Shown one piece after another: positions 35,130 through 45,799 of a stretch of DNA of 64,000 bases. Below the pieces are notes generated by a model that was given only the letters and a program-made list of their open reading frames with translations, was not told the origin of the DNA and searched no databases. Position 1 is the stretch's first letter. The number at the start of each line of letters is the position of its first letter. The translations under genes and the position numbers were made by a program. Source of the stretch: Cenococcum geophilum 1.58 (lineage: Eukaryota > Ascomycota > Dothideomycetes > Gloniales > Gloniaceae); the NCBI GenBank assembly GCA_001692895.1, contig KV748180.1, positions 1,916,195 through 1,980,194 on the forward strand. The letters run 5' to 3'.

Positions 35130-36060
35130 TACCAAGTTGCGTCTATTATGCAGAATAACCGCGTTTACGAAGATTTGGTCAAGTACTTTAGGTTAGAAGT
35201 GTTACTAAACTTAAGGTCCTAAGTTAACGTCCGAAACGCGTCAAACGATATCCAAAATGCGTTAAATAACATCTCAAATTTCCTACCTCTTAACAGCAAA
35301 CCTACGAGATCCTACAAAACCGAAAATCCTACCTACCTTCGACGTACAATACCCCGTCGATTTTATACCTACTATAGCGTTAACCTACCCAAAGAAGTAC
35401 GAGGACGACATTAACCCAGAGATATAGAATAGAGACATTAACCCTGTAAACGCTAAGCAACAGAACCTAAACGGATTCTTATTACACTGTATAGCGCACT
35501 ATAAAGACAGCGAATATAACAGTACTATGCTATAGTACTATATAAGGGAGGACTTTGTTAAATAGATAAAGAAAATATAGGCTTATATAAAGAAGGATAT
35601 TATATAAGACTTCCGTAACTTCTTACGGGAGTACGCAGTATTTATACCTATAGATGGGGGTACTATTAGAGATAATATTTAGGAGCAAGTCCTTAACACA
35701 GAAGAAGAACATAAATGGACTCCATAAGAGATGAAGATTAAGCACCAAATACACGCTATAAAGAATAACTCTTAAGGGAATCTTAATAACGGACAGCCAC
35801 AAGCAACACTATAGTAATAGCCTCCGCAAGAACCTCCGCAGTAACTACCACAGATAACCTCGGGCTATTAAACACCTCAAGTTCCTCAGGCTGCCGCATC
35901 TCAACCCGTACCTTAAGCTGCCGTATCTCAACCCATACCTTAAGCTCTGTCCCGCCAGCAAGCTTAACAAAAATCTCCGCAAAAACCTCCGCAGTAATCT
36001 CCGCAGCAATCTCCGCAGTAATCTCCGTAATAAGCCTCTACTTCTCTATAAACATTTAAT
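35130..36060 (+). pseudogene. Element E gag relic with Pro/Gln-rich tail
   Basis: The first part (about 35150-35330) reads YEDLVKYFRLEVLLNLRS and DIQNALNNISNFLPLNS. After an apparent frame change near 35330 it reads ILPTFDVQYPVDFIPTIALT, QNLNGFLLHCIAHYKDSEYN, IREDFVK, DFRNFLREYAVFIPIDGG (to about 35670). F has the same blocks on the minus strand at 46930-47360. From 35800 to 36030 the frame becomes a run of PPQ, QAAxSQP and SPQQ units. TAG/TAA codons replace many Gln. This would be a structural particle protein; its zinc knuckle is not seen. Confidence 0.7.
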
Positions 36061-36740
36061 AAGCTTTAGAAGATTTAGCGTAGAGGGAAATTCCAAGACT
36101 CCTATAGTTCCTAAGGTAGCTATAGAGGTAGCTACCAGCGTGATCCAGATAGGAAGTTCTCGTGGAGGGTACCGTAAAGAGAGAGTGATATAGGGGGGGG
36201 AGCAGTTGGAACGGCACAGTCACGCAGGCAATCCATAAAAGAAAGAACTGCTAGTATCTACGGCAGCTACGAACTCGATAACTGTTGCAACTAATATACC
36301 TGCAAACTAACCCTATAACAAGACTCCGTGCCAATCTGCCTACGGAACCGACCCTGCGCTAGCACCGTACTGCTATATGCTATCAACAAACCGATAGCGC
36401 CGCTATGCCTGCTATTACGATACTAATCGCGCCGATATACCTGCGATCTACTAACCGAATAATCGTGCCGATATACATGCGATCTTAATTACCGTTATAC
36501 CGACAAGAACGACCTAAACAGGACTAGCAGTACGGCCTGTTAACAAGACCTCGCGCCAATATACTTACAAGCCTAAACCTGTCGCGGGCACCGTACTACT
36601 ATTACAATAGACTACTGCCCTGCCTACAGTTAACTAACCCTTGCTACTTTATCAGCAGCTAACTAACCCTTACTGCTCTGCCTGCAGCCAACCGACTTCT
36701 ACTACCTCTACCTACGATATTGTACAGACCCTGACTTTAA
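36061..36740 (+). other. Element E noncoding interior
   Basis: No coding relic. After a G run (36191-36198) come loose repeats of words such as GATACCTGCGATCTAC, GCCGATATACATGCGATC, CTAACCCTTACTGCTCTGCC (about 36290-36700). Some words (CAAGACGTCGCGC/CAAGACCTCGCGCC, AACCCTTACTGCTC) recur in element G at 43080-43175. Confidence 0.55.
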
Positions 36741-36744
36741 CTAG

Positions 36745-36787
36745 CCAATTAGGATTTTCCATCCCTAGGATAGAAAATTGCTATTAG
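36745..36787. repeat. 43-bp CCAAT palindrome (copy in element E)
   Basis: It starts CCAATTAGGATTTTCCATCC and ends AGAAAATTGCTATTAG. It is the reverse complement of the copies in D1 and F, as expected from opposite element orientation. RIP has weakened the pairing. Confidence 0.8.
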
Positions 36788-37073
36788 CTCGCTTACCACT
36801 AGCGCCTTAGCGGCCTTCGTAAGATGTCTACCTACTACTACTTCTAAACGATTCTTTCTCCTTTCTCTTCTTTTCCTTAGTTTAGTATTTTCACTAAATA
36901 GTAATCTACAAGCTTTAGTTTGAAGGTATTTATATAAGCCGCTATAAGAGGCAAATTTTCAGATAGCGAGACTTATATTATAATAGCAATAGTAAGTAAG
37001 GAGGATTAATATTTGTCACGCTAGTTAAGCGGTATTTTATATGTAAATGGCAACTATAAAGAAGAGTTACCAG

Positions 37074-37280
37074 TGTTGGGAATAAGGCAAGTTGCCGTTA
37101 TATACGGCAAACTGCTGTCACGTAATAGTAAGTTGCTATCACATGTCGCCGCGGCACTAGCGTAGCGAGGAGCCTTAAGTTCCTTACCCTCCCTTATTCT
37201 AATAAACAAGCTTTATTAACCAACATCACTATAACCTACTTAAGTAGTCGTTATTAGTAAGTCACTCTATATAACTAATA
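37074..37280 (+). repeat. 3' LTR of element E
   Basis: This is 207 bp, paired with 34509-34715, ending ATATAACTAATA (CCAACA after RIP), then the duplication CTTAT. Confidence 0.9.
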
Positions 37281-37285
37281 CTTAT

Positions 37286-39245
37286 ACCCTTTTTGCTAAT
37301 TCTATAAGGTCTATATAAAGATTTATTAACGTCTTTATTCTTTCTTTAGCCGTACTACTTATTTTCTTTACTTACTATAGTAACAATAATATTCTTAGCT
37401 TATATCCGTAATTTGCCTTAAATAATAATATACCTATTTCTTCTTATAGTGTTATATTATATATAAACTATATAACTAGTAATAACAATACCTAATTATT
37501 CTACGCGTAATTAATATAATATTTTAAATACTATTCTAGTATTTAATTTAATCTTTCTATTTAATTGTCTGTTTATAGATAATATATAATAAAAGTTACT
37601 GCTCTAACTCCTTATTCCGCCAAGAATACCTCTTAGAATGCTGCTATAAATCTTAAATCTCTATCCGATATAATCTTACTTAGTGCTTTATATCTTATAA
37701 ATACTTCTTTAATATAAATTCTAGCGACGTCTTTTACTAATATTTCTTCTATATATACTATAAAGTATCCCCACTTTATAAGCTTATCTACTATTACTAA
37801 GATTATATTATAATCTTATCCGGTAATAGGGTCTCTTAACCTTAGTAGCTTTATAATAAAGTTCTATAATATAACCTCCTATAGTCTCTTTAGTATTTTA
37901 ATAGGTTGTAGCTATTATACCTAAGGCTCCAACCCACCTGGCCATATAAACCTCTAAAAAGGTAGTAGTAGTATCTCGCGACTAGACGGGCTGCCGGTTA
38001 AAATATCTTATAAGCTCTCCAGCCCATACATAACGTATAGGTAGCGCAAGGCATGACAGTAGCCCGCTATACGGCTTATACCTTATTAGTTTATTTCTCT
38101 AGCAATCTAGACATTCCTTTATAACTTTTCGCGCTAAGCCCTAGGTTCTATTAATAATATACTCCTTTTAAAGTCTTAATACTAAGCCCGTGGCTCTATT
38201 ATGTCCTTAAGTTATTCCCTTATAGAAATCTTCTATAAAGTGTTCTGCTATGCTTCTTGGGATATACTTTACCTCTCTATATTTATATAATATTTCTTCT
38301 TCTAGATATTCTAACTATTTCTCTAGCTATGCTTTAAAGATTCTTTATACCTAAAAGCTTTCTAATAACTTATAAACTTTTTTTAGTTCCTCTTAAGTTA
38401 CTATAATTTTTAGATAATTATATCTAATTAGTCTATCTATATCCTTTTATAGTAAAGCTCCTAATAGCTTTTCGTTATTTTATAGTTTAGCTTTTTAACT
38501 TAGAGCGTCTGCTTTTATATTATTTATACCCTTAGTATACTAAATCTTAAAATAGTATTCTATAAGTATCTCCGCCTCTCTAACCTATCTTTAGTTAAGT
38601 TCCTTTATTATTAGGAATCCTATTAGGTTCTTATAATCCGTCTTAACTATAAATAGTTTTTCTATACCTTATAAGAATGCTCTTTATTCCCTTAATACTG
38701 TAACTATACCTAATAACTCCTTATTATAGATGTTATAGTTTAACTCTAGTAGTATTATCTTCCGACTATAGTATACTACTAGGTGCTATCTATTTTAATA
38801 TTTCTATATAAAGTATACCCCTAGTATAAAGTCTAATATTTTTATTTTTATAACCGTCTTTAGTCCTAGTTAATAGATTTTAAGAACTAGCTCCTAGGTA
38901 AACAACTCTTTAACTTTCTTAAATAATTTTTACTATTCCTCTCCCTATACCTATAGTTCTTCTTTCTTTATTAATTGCGTAAATAGTTTAATATCTTTTA
39001 ACCATTGCGCTATAAACCTTCTATAGTAATTGCAAAACCCTAAAAACAACCTTAACTATATAACGTTCTCTAGTTTTTACCAATTTACTATAGCCTTAAT
39101 CTTCTTTAGATCTATACTAAGTTAGCCTAGTTTAATAATAAATCTAACAAAATTAGTCTTCCTAGTAAAGAACTTACATTTCTTAATTGCTACTAGCATC
39201 TATTCTTCTTATAGTTTCTTTAAAACCCATTTAACGTATTCTTTA
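37286..39245 (-). pseudogene. Copy C integrase core, RNase H and RT C-terminus relic (with solo LTR inside)
   Basis: Minus strand. Integrase core blocks (ISDRDLRFxAAF-type near 37630-37690, LVIVDKLIKWGYFI near 37760-37810, PITG near 37815-37830) lie left of the solo LTR. The zinc-binding part, RNase H and the C-terminal side of RT lie to its right. It stops at 39245, just before the RT catalytic motif, where F is inserted with duplication CTTTA. Confidence 0.8.
37913..38058. mobile_element. 146-bp solo-LTR-like insertion
   Basis: It is absent from copies A and B at the same site. It starts TATTATACC and ends GGCATGACA (TG...CA after RIP) and is flanked by the 5-bp duplication GTAGC at 37908-37912 and 38059-38063. 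Base composition is more balanced than the surroundings. No other copy is in the window, so strand and parent element are unknown. A solo LTR fits best; a short SINE or MITE is possible. Confidence 0.75.
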
Positions 39246-39411
39246 TATTGGTCACATAGGGTAACTCACTAATAACGACTACTCGAGTAGGTTACAGTGA
39301 TGTTGGTTAATAAAGCTTATTTATTAGAATAAGGGAGGGCGAGGAGCCTAAGACTCCTCGCCACGCTAGTGCCGCGGCGTTATGTAATAACCGCTTGCCT
39401 TATTCCCGACA
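39246..39411 (-). repeat. 3' LTR of copia F
   Basis: This is 166 bp; starts TATTGGTCACATAGGG (TGTTGG after RIP) and ends CCCGACA. Confidence 0.92.
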
Positions 39412-40400
39412 CTAGCAACTCTTCTTTTATAGTTGCCATCTATATATAAATACTGCTTNACTAGCNTAATAAATATNAATCCTCCTTACTTACTATTGCC
39501 ATTGTAATATAAGTCTCACTATCCTAAAAGTTGCCTCTTAGCACGTGGTGCTTTCTTACTTAGAGTCGTGGGAGGATATTATACTAGGGCCGCTAAGGCG
39601 CTAGTTATAAGCGAGCCAATAGCGATTTTCTATCCCGGGGATGGAAAATCCTAATTAGCTAGGTTAAGTTAGGGTTTACAGAATGTTATACTCCCCCCTC
39701 TAAAAAAGTCTTAGTAAAAGAATCTAACTAACCAGACAACCTCAACCGCTGGTTAAAGTTCCCAAACATCTTAAGACCTTACGTGACTAAGAAATTTCTA
39801 GGGACTCCCTTTTAACCTAACCTTTAACTCGTATATATAGAGTATTTATATTAACAAACGTCTTTAATGCCTTATTTAGGTTCGCCTTTGTTATTATATC
39901 TGCCGGGTTATCTTAGCCATTAATTTATTAAATCTTAAAGAGTTTTTAACGCTTATAGGATTGCTAAAGTACCATAATATCGATTATAAGGCGCTTCTCC
40001 TTTATAGTACTAAGCTTAACTAAACACTTATAAAGGGAATATAAGTCGGTGCATATAATTATAGGGATAATAGGAACTTTAAGTTAATCTATAATTATCT
40101 TTAGGGTAGTTCTAATTGTAATTGCCATATTAACTCCGCTAACTATTCTATATATCTCTAACGCCAAAACACTTTAGATAACGCGCTTGCTCTTTATTAA
40201 GCTCTAATAGATAAGATTGCTATAGATTGTAAAGTTATTCTCTCTAGTAAATTCATTCGCGATAATAATCTTATATCCTAATTAGGAGCTAAAGTCTTTA
40301 TTGTTTATAAATAATCCATTAACAAATATAAAGAGCTTAGCAGTAGGGAGATTAATAGGCATATAGAGTAGTCCCTAATTAAGATAGTTTATTTACCAAA
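39412..40400 (-). pseudogene. Copia F 3' UTR and RNase H relic
   Basis: The UTR includes ambiguous bases at 39459-39477 and the 43-bp palindrome at 39616-39658. An approximately 110-bp segment at about 39697-39805 (including GTCTTAGTAAAAGAATC) is not seen at the matching place in D1. It may be an insertion in F or a loss in D1. On the minus strand, RNase H blocks near 39880-40340 match the family pattern DNPADxxTKANPNKAL and LVKLxTTK. It continues into RT at 40400. Confidence 0.7.
39616..39658. repeat. 43-bp CCAAT palindrome (copy in copia F)
   Basis: It starts CCAATAGCGATTTTCTATCC and ends GGATGGAAAATCCTAATTAG. It is the closest match to the copy in element I despite the different element family. 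Confidence 0.85.
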
Positions 40401-40941
40401 AAAGACGTTTATTTAGGGCAAAAACGTCGTCCTTAGTTAGTTCCTAGTATTAGGCGGTAATAGAGAGATTAAATAAAGCCTTAGGTTAACAGATAGAAGT
40501 AATATAAGCTTCGCAAGCGCATTACTCTACATATCCTTACTTTAGGGAATTAACGTTAATAACATTAATCTTTTTACCTTAACCCTTCTGGCGCAAAGCA
40601 ATAGAATCCCCATTTAGGGAGAGGATGCATCTATTAAAGAGTAATAGTGTTATTAAATTAAGCTTTTCCTTTAGCTTTACTATAAGATTTACCTTTACTA
40701 GCTCATCTTCTTTAAGAGCTAAGAACTGGTCGTCTCCTAAGATAATTATATTATTAGTTTATATGCTAACGATTCTAAATAGAGTTCCCGTAGTTGTGAT
40801 AAGGAAGTAGGGATTAAATATAAAAGTAGTTATTAAAAGCTTCTCTTTATAGTACTTGCTATAGGTAGCCCACCAGTAAGTTCCTACCTCTGCGATTTTA
40901 TATAATGGCTTAAGTATAACCATAATCGTATCTTCGGGATA
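40400..40941 (-). pseudogene. Copia F reverse transcriptase relic, C-terminal part
   Basis: The minus-strand frame 40759-40968 is still open for much of its length. It reads YPEDTIMVILKPLYKIAEVG, TYWWATYSKYYKEKLL, FIFNPYFLITTTGTLFRIV, a close match to fungal copia RT. Just beyond, TNNIIILGD (about 40730-40765) is the catalytic block with both Asp changed to Asn. The first few codons of that frame (to MRVCNSAVT) come from the LTR of G and are not part of RT. Confidence 0.88.
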
Positions 40942-41129
40942 TGTTACGGCACTGTTACAGACCCTCATTAGGGGCTCGTCTGGAGCCTTGGCGCCATGTA
41001 TATAGACGTGTCCTTTCCTCGACCTTCTTCTAGTCCTCGTCTTGATATTCTCGTTAATAGACTACCAATCGTACAGGCTTGCGCGTCCCTCGTGCCGTGC
41101 TCGTGCCTCGATTGACTGAGTCGCTAACA
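40942..41129 (+). repeat. 5' LTR of element G
   Basis: This is 188 bp, close to identical to 43274-43463; most differences are single transitions plus a 2-bp TA length change. Confidence 0.9.
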
Positions 41130-41179
41130 TTATATCAAGACCATCTACCCTTTCTTCCTGAGAAGGAACCCAAATATAT

Positions 41180-41340
41180 CTACAGACTAAGGACAGGACA
41201 AGGACACAGAACAGGACCCCAAGGACAAGGACACAGAACAGGACCCCAAGGACAAGACCAGAACCAAGAACAAGAACCAGGACCCTAAGAACACGAACGG
41301 AACACGAACGGAACACAAACAGTATACGAACACGACCACG
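41180..41340. repeat. GGACAAGGACACAGAAC minisatellite in element G
   Basis: There are two perfect copies of a 31-bp unit built from GGACAAGGACACAGAACA plus GGACCCCAA (about 41200-41262), then shorter AGAACCAAGAAC and AACACGAACGG units to 41340. The open frames over it on both strands (41062-41316, 41079-41288) owe their length to the repeat. Confidence 0.8.
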
Positions 41341-41811
41341 ACCCCAAGAACCAGATACGCACGGACAAGAACCCCTAAAAGAACCTACTAGAAGTTACCT
41401 AATACCCCTACACCTAGCGATCAACAGAGGCCTTCAATCGGGCCGACGTCTCCCCCAGATTAAGGCCTTCTAGGAGAGCACTAATACCAGAACTAGAACG
41501 AGCCTACAGAGAACCGTCGACAGACCCTAGTCGTTAATTGTTTAAACGTACAGCCAGTGAACAGAGAACGATTTGGTCGATTAATCGAATTAAAATTGCG
41601 ACAATTAATTTAGACCACTTAAAGAACCTATGTATCTTAACTTCTGAGCAAGCTTCTGCCATTAGTTCGCTTAGGTGTATGTGATTAAAGTTAAATCTAA
41701 CAACTGCCTACCCCGTAGGACTCTATTATTATTCTTATTAAAATACACGGATATCTAACACGCAGATGTTAGATATACGTGATAGCAGAGGCAGCAAATA
41801 TTACTAATGAA

Positions 41812-42860
41812 ATGGCCCTATTAGCTGTCCCGTTCGAGCCGTCCTATACGGCGTTAAAGAACCTTTATTAAAAGATCCACAAGTATACCACTACCTCTGT
41901 TAACCTTACCCTACCTATTTAACTATAGGACCTCTCCACGGACCTAAACCCTTACCTAGATAGCGCAATAGGCGTGCTAAGCGACTTGACAGCGTTCCTA
42001 TATGATGACAACGCCCCTTAGGCCGTAAGAGTTATAGAGGTCAAAAGGGGTGTAGATCGAGTCGATGCCAAGGTTGCGGAAATCAAGACTGAGATAAAGT
42101 CGATGGATGAACGTCTTACGATATAGATTAACGACGTTAGGAACAGCCTTTTTAACTAAACGCAAAGCCTTAATAACCATACATTTATTTAACTAAATTC
42201 TATACAAAAGTGGCTTAACGACTTAATTAAACCTATCTCAGCTCCTATTTAGGATGGAGGCTGCTAGAGGTATATTATAGCCAAAGGTTTTCCTAATAGA
42301 ATTAAAGACTTCTAGAGGCTTGTTTTAGACCCTACTACCCTAACGGAGCTTATAAGACATTACTTAGTACAAGACTGGGAACGATAGAAGAGAGCTAGCT
42401 TAAGGGATACCAACGTCAGCTGCTATACGGAGCTAGAGGATGCAGTTACTGCGCAACCCCTTATATGTCTTAGGGCCCTAGCCATAAGGTAGGGCCTATA
42501 GTACAGCCTTCTGGAATACCCGGGACAACAGGAAGGCCTAGGAAGACAACAGAAACGTAAGGTAGAGACGGATAGTGGATCGAGACGAGTTAGGGCATGA
42601 GAAGACCAGGACAACGATTCTGTAATAGGATTAGAATCAACCTCTTTATAAGATGTTAATGACCAAAGGTCTTAGCCAAGTAGGGTAATATCGGTGTAGA
42701 TACGGGTACCTTCTAATATAGAGAGAAGAGATCTTATAGAACTACTAATAGTAGCTAAAAGAGAGGATCCAGGAAGACGTAGCCCTAAGTCTATATATTG
42801 GGAGCCTAGTAATTCTCCTAAGCTTAGATAGAGGATTAGATCTACTCCTTCTACTAAATA
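41812..42860 (+). pseudogene. Unidentified coiled-coil-like ORF of element G (gag candidate)
   Basis: One frame of about 350 codons from ATG 41812 keeps coherent protein composition between TAG/TAA codons. Readable blocks: MALLAVPFEPSYTALKNLY, GVLSDLTAFLYDDNAP, RVIEVKRGVDRVDAKVAEI then KTEIKSMDERL, INDVRNSLF, SLNNHTF, NSIQKWLNDLIKPISAPI, LVLDPTTLTELIRHYLVQDW, NVSCYTELEDAVTAQPLICL. The middle (about 42030-42220) has a heptad-like pattern of hydrophobic residues as in coiled coils. I do not recognise the family. Position as sole ORF in an LTR element suggests a gag, but no zinc knuckle or major-homology-type motif is seen. The end is uncertain. Confidence 0.55.
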
Positions 42861-43273
42861 ACGGAGGAATTGGATGCGTCATTAGGACGGTTGATCGGTC
42901 TATACCTCTAAACTTATTAGACGATATTAGGACCGCGGCTCTAGGGACCGCACCCCTAGGGAAGAGCCTTGTTAACTAGTCTCTAGCCCGGAACCTACTT
43001 AACCATTCTCTAGTAAGGAGCTTAGATAATTGGCCCCTAGTCTAGATCCTACTTAACCATTCTCTACACTATAACCTAACCTAACCTAACCGACAAGACG
43101 TCGCGCTGATACGCCTACGACACTAATCCTAACGCTAGTACCGTATTACTACCCGATTAACCCTTACTGCTCCACCTATAACGACAATTTAGAACGGATC
43201 TATAATATAGCTTTCTTAACGGGGAGGATAACTACAAAGCCTAAGGGCAGGCTTTTGCGGAGGGGGGGGGTAA

Positions 43274-43463
43274 TATTACGGCACTGTTACAGACCCTCGT
43301 CAGGGGCTTGTCTGGAGCCTTGGCGCCATGTATATATAGACGTGTCCTTTCCTCGACCTTCTTCTAGTCCTTGTCTTAATATTCTCGTTAATAGACTACC
43401 AATCGTATAGGCTTGCGCGTCCCTCGTGCCGTGCTCGTGCCTTGATTGACTGAGTCGCTAACA
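43274..43463 (+). repeat. 3' LTR of element G
   Basis: This is 190 bp, followed by the duplication GGATA and the resumption of copia F (TTGGTAGCGAATTTGC). Confidence 0.9.
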
Positions 43464-44450
43464 GGATATTGGTAGCGAATTTGCTCTAGAAGGTATGCTA
43501 ATATTAAGCGCTAAAGGTGCGTCTCTAATTAGGTGTAGGCCTAAGTAATATCTTATAGATAGACCGCTATTCTATTCTTTATTAGGGAGGGAGCTAGTGC
43601 AATAATAACTCGCTAACTAGCTCGTTAAATTATAGGAGATTGCGTAAGAATTACCTTCTTACCATCATCGTTATAACCTTAGATAATAAGCCTTAATTTC
43701 TTAAATAGGGTATTAGTAGCTTTGCCCTTAATCTCGTTAACTATTCTTAACTTAAAGATGCGGACTCTATTGAATTTGGTAGGGTCATACTTCTTAAATT
43801 TAAAGACTCCTTTTATAATAAGACTATTAATTTCCTGCTTATTAGATACTTGGAAAGGAGCTCCTAAAGTTATAATACGACCTTTCTTTTAGAGCTATTT
43901 TGCGAGTTTAAAGTTAGCCTTCTCCTTAGCTGTTATAAAGGCCATTAATAGCTTAACTCCATTCTTAATAGCGGCAACAAATTGCTCTTTAAAATTAATA
44001 AGATGTTAGCAATTTTGTAATCCCTTTGGGCGACCTCTACCGCGCTATAGTTATGGCGTATCTACTATAATTATATTAGAATCGTAGTTGCCTTCTAGAG
44101 TACGTTAATCGTGGCTCTCCTCTAGGGCATTTTCTATAGCATCCTACAAAGGCTTGGAGCTGCTATCCTTATAGTAAGGCTTAATAACAGTTAAACGGAA
44201 TTAAGTGGGTCTGTAAGGTATCTAAATAGTATAAGTCTAACCATTAATTGCAATAAGTTAATATAGGCCTAACTATCCTCCCTTTTTACGCTATACGCGT
44301 ACCTTAGACTAGAGTGGCAGATTAAGTGTAGTTAAGGTGTTTAGACCATTTCTTATTCCTAGTATATCGTTAACCTAGCGTGTAGCGTAGAGACGTTATA
44401 CCTCCTTTATTACCTTACGAATAGCCTTAGCTTATTATATAACGGAGGGA
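43464..44450 (-). pseudogene. Copia F reverse transcriptase relic, N-terminal part
   Basis: Minus strand, collinear with D1 29870-30860. Readable blocks: KYDPTKFNRVRIFKLRIV, NEIKGKATNTLFKKLRLI, GYNDDGKKVILTQSPII, ASELVIIALAPSLIKNRIAVYL (about 43560-43790). This is the start of copia RT. It joins integrase on its N-terminal side at about 44450. Confidence 0.8.
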
Positions 44451-44454
44451 GATG

Positions 44455-45500
44455 GTAGAGAATTGTTAGTTATTTAAGGGTAGGCGCTAAAGACTAGTAA
44501 TATGGGTATAAGTCCATTTGGGCCAGCGGAATCTTTAATAGCTTTAACAGCTATTTATAAGGTAAGTTCTTTGCTAGCATCCTCTATTTCTAAAGAGATA
44601 ATCTTATATACGCGGCGTAATGGCGTATAATATTGCTCTACTTTTCTAACACTATTATATGCCTTAATAGGGACTTCCTTAACCTTAATTACCATTACTT
44701 TTATCTGTTATTAAAACTCTATAGATAAGAAGTTCTTTTCTGCGTTATAGACGATTTAATTAGGGGGTCCTAGATAGACATCGATCTAGTATAATTAAAG
44801 GGTATCCTATGCGTTCCTAGCTAATATATCCTTTAAGAATCGTACGGCTTAGAAGGAGGTTAAGAAGTTAATAACTTAGAGTACTAGCTTGCCACTAAGA
44901 TATATAACGTTAATAATAATACAGAAGTTAAAGTTATAGTTATCTTTAAGGGTGAACTTAAATCGGCCAGGGGACTTCTGGTTTATTTAGCAGTAATAGC
45001 AGTACTTTATAAGATGCTTAATTGCCTTAACCTTAACTTTATAGCCTACTTATTAAAGAACCCTAAGTAATTAATAAACGGATAGGTGGCTAAAACGACG
45101 GTGTAGTTAGCGTAACTCTAACTTAGTTAAATAGCTCTAAGTAATACTCTTTTCTAGTTAATAAAGGAGCAACTAGGGGTAACCCTACTTGCGCACAATA
45201 GGCACCTAATTATCTCCCTAAATAAGTACATTCTTAAGGTTATTAAGCTTAACGCCTAATTTATTTATATCTCTAATGTAAAATAGAAATGGGGTATTTA
45301 TAAGAACAATATGGAAAGTAATGTACCCTAAGGGGGTTTAGACCCTAATTGTGCTAAGAGAGATTATAGTACCCTTGCTAAAACGAATTATATATTGGCC
45401 TGCCGTTAAATAGTTAATCTAAATAGAGCTATTAAGTTGCTAAAGGGCTTAAACTTAAGGTTCTCCTACTATAGATACTTCTACGGCTCTAGTATCTAGC
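44455..45500 (-). pseudogene. Copia F integrase, pre-integrase and protease relic
   Basis: Minus strand from 45500 down. Protease: YSIMLDTRAVEVSIVGEP, the DTGA site with Gly changed to Arg. Pre-integrase: VKVKAIKHLIKYCYYC then NQKSPGRFKFTLKDNYNFNF (about 44920-45040), the zinc-binding region before integrase. Core: VINFLTSF, AVRFLKDILARNA, VYLGPPN-stop-IVYNAEKNF, KVMVIKVKEVPIKAYNSVRK, LQIAVKAIKDSAGPNGLIPI (about 44500-44850). This is typical copia pol in the right order; several catalytic Asp are Asn. Confidence 0.85.
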
Positions 45501-45799
45501 ATAATACTATAGAAGACGTTTACCGAGTATCTATTATTAAAGGAGAACATAGAACTTTCCTATAGCTCGTTAAAGATATCTAACTTTATAATAGAGTAGA
45601 GCGTAGATTAGTTATTAAGAATAGTAATAGTTTGTTTGCTATCTACCTTACTATACTTAGTAAAGTATTGGTTAGGTAAGTAGTCCTTAATTTCTATATC
45701 TATAAGGAGCTATTTAGCCTTATTAACCTCACCCTTAAGATCTTCTACGCCTTTATATTAAATTAGGAAGCTTTAGAAGTAGGCCACAGTAACCTTATA

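Larger units (their letters stand above)
34509..37280 (+). mobile_element. Copia-derived gag-only LTR element E
   Basis: LTRs are 34509-34715 and 37074-37280 (207 bp each). They begin TGTCGGGAATAAGG/TGTTGGGAATAAGG and end CTATATAACCAACA or its RIP form. The duplication CTTAT is at 34504-34508 and 37281-37285. Plus orientation. The LTR and the 3' UTR match copia F and D1, and the first coding part matches the gag start of F. No protease, integrase or RT is present. Instead there is a Pro/Gln-rich tail and a noncoding block. E therefore looks like a non-autonomous derivative of the F family. It is less RIP-affected than its host C. Confidence 0.9.
40942..43463 (+). mobile_element. LTR element G with one unidentified ORF, inserted in copia F
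   Basis: LTRs 40942-41129 (188 bp) and 43274-43463 (190 bp) begin TGTTACGGCACTG/TATTACGG and end GAGTCGCTAACA. The duplication GGATA is at 40937-40941 and 43464-43468. A purine tract ending in nine or more G (about 43252-43270) precedes the right LTR, so it reads on the plus strand. The interior (2.1 kb) has a tandem repeat, one long relic frame and no RT or integrase. It has a clearly higher GC content than F and few LTR differences, so it is one of the youngest insertions. Confidence 0.9.

Noticed and set aside
41062-41316. Open frames on both strands over the G minisatellite
   Set aside because: They arise from the 31-bp repeat and LTR sequence. The likely G gene is at 41812-42860.
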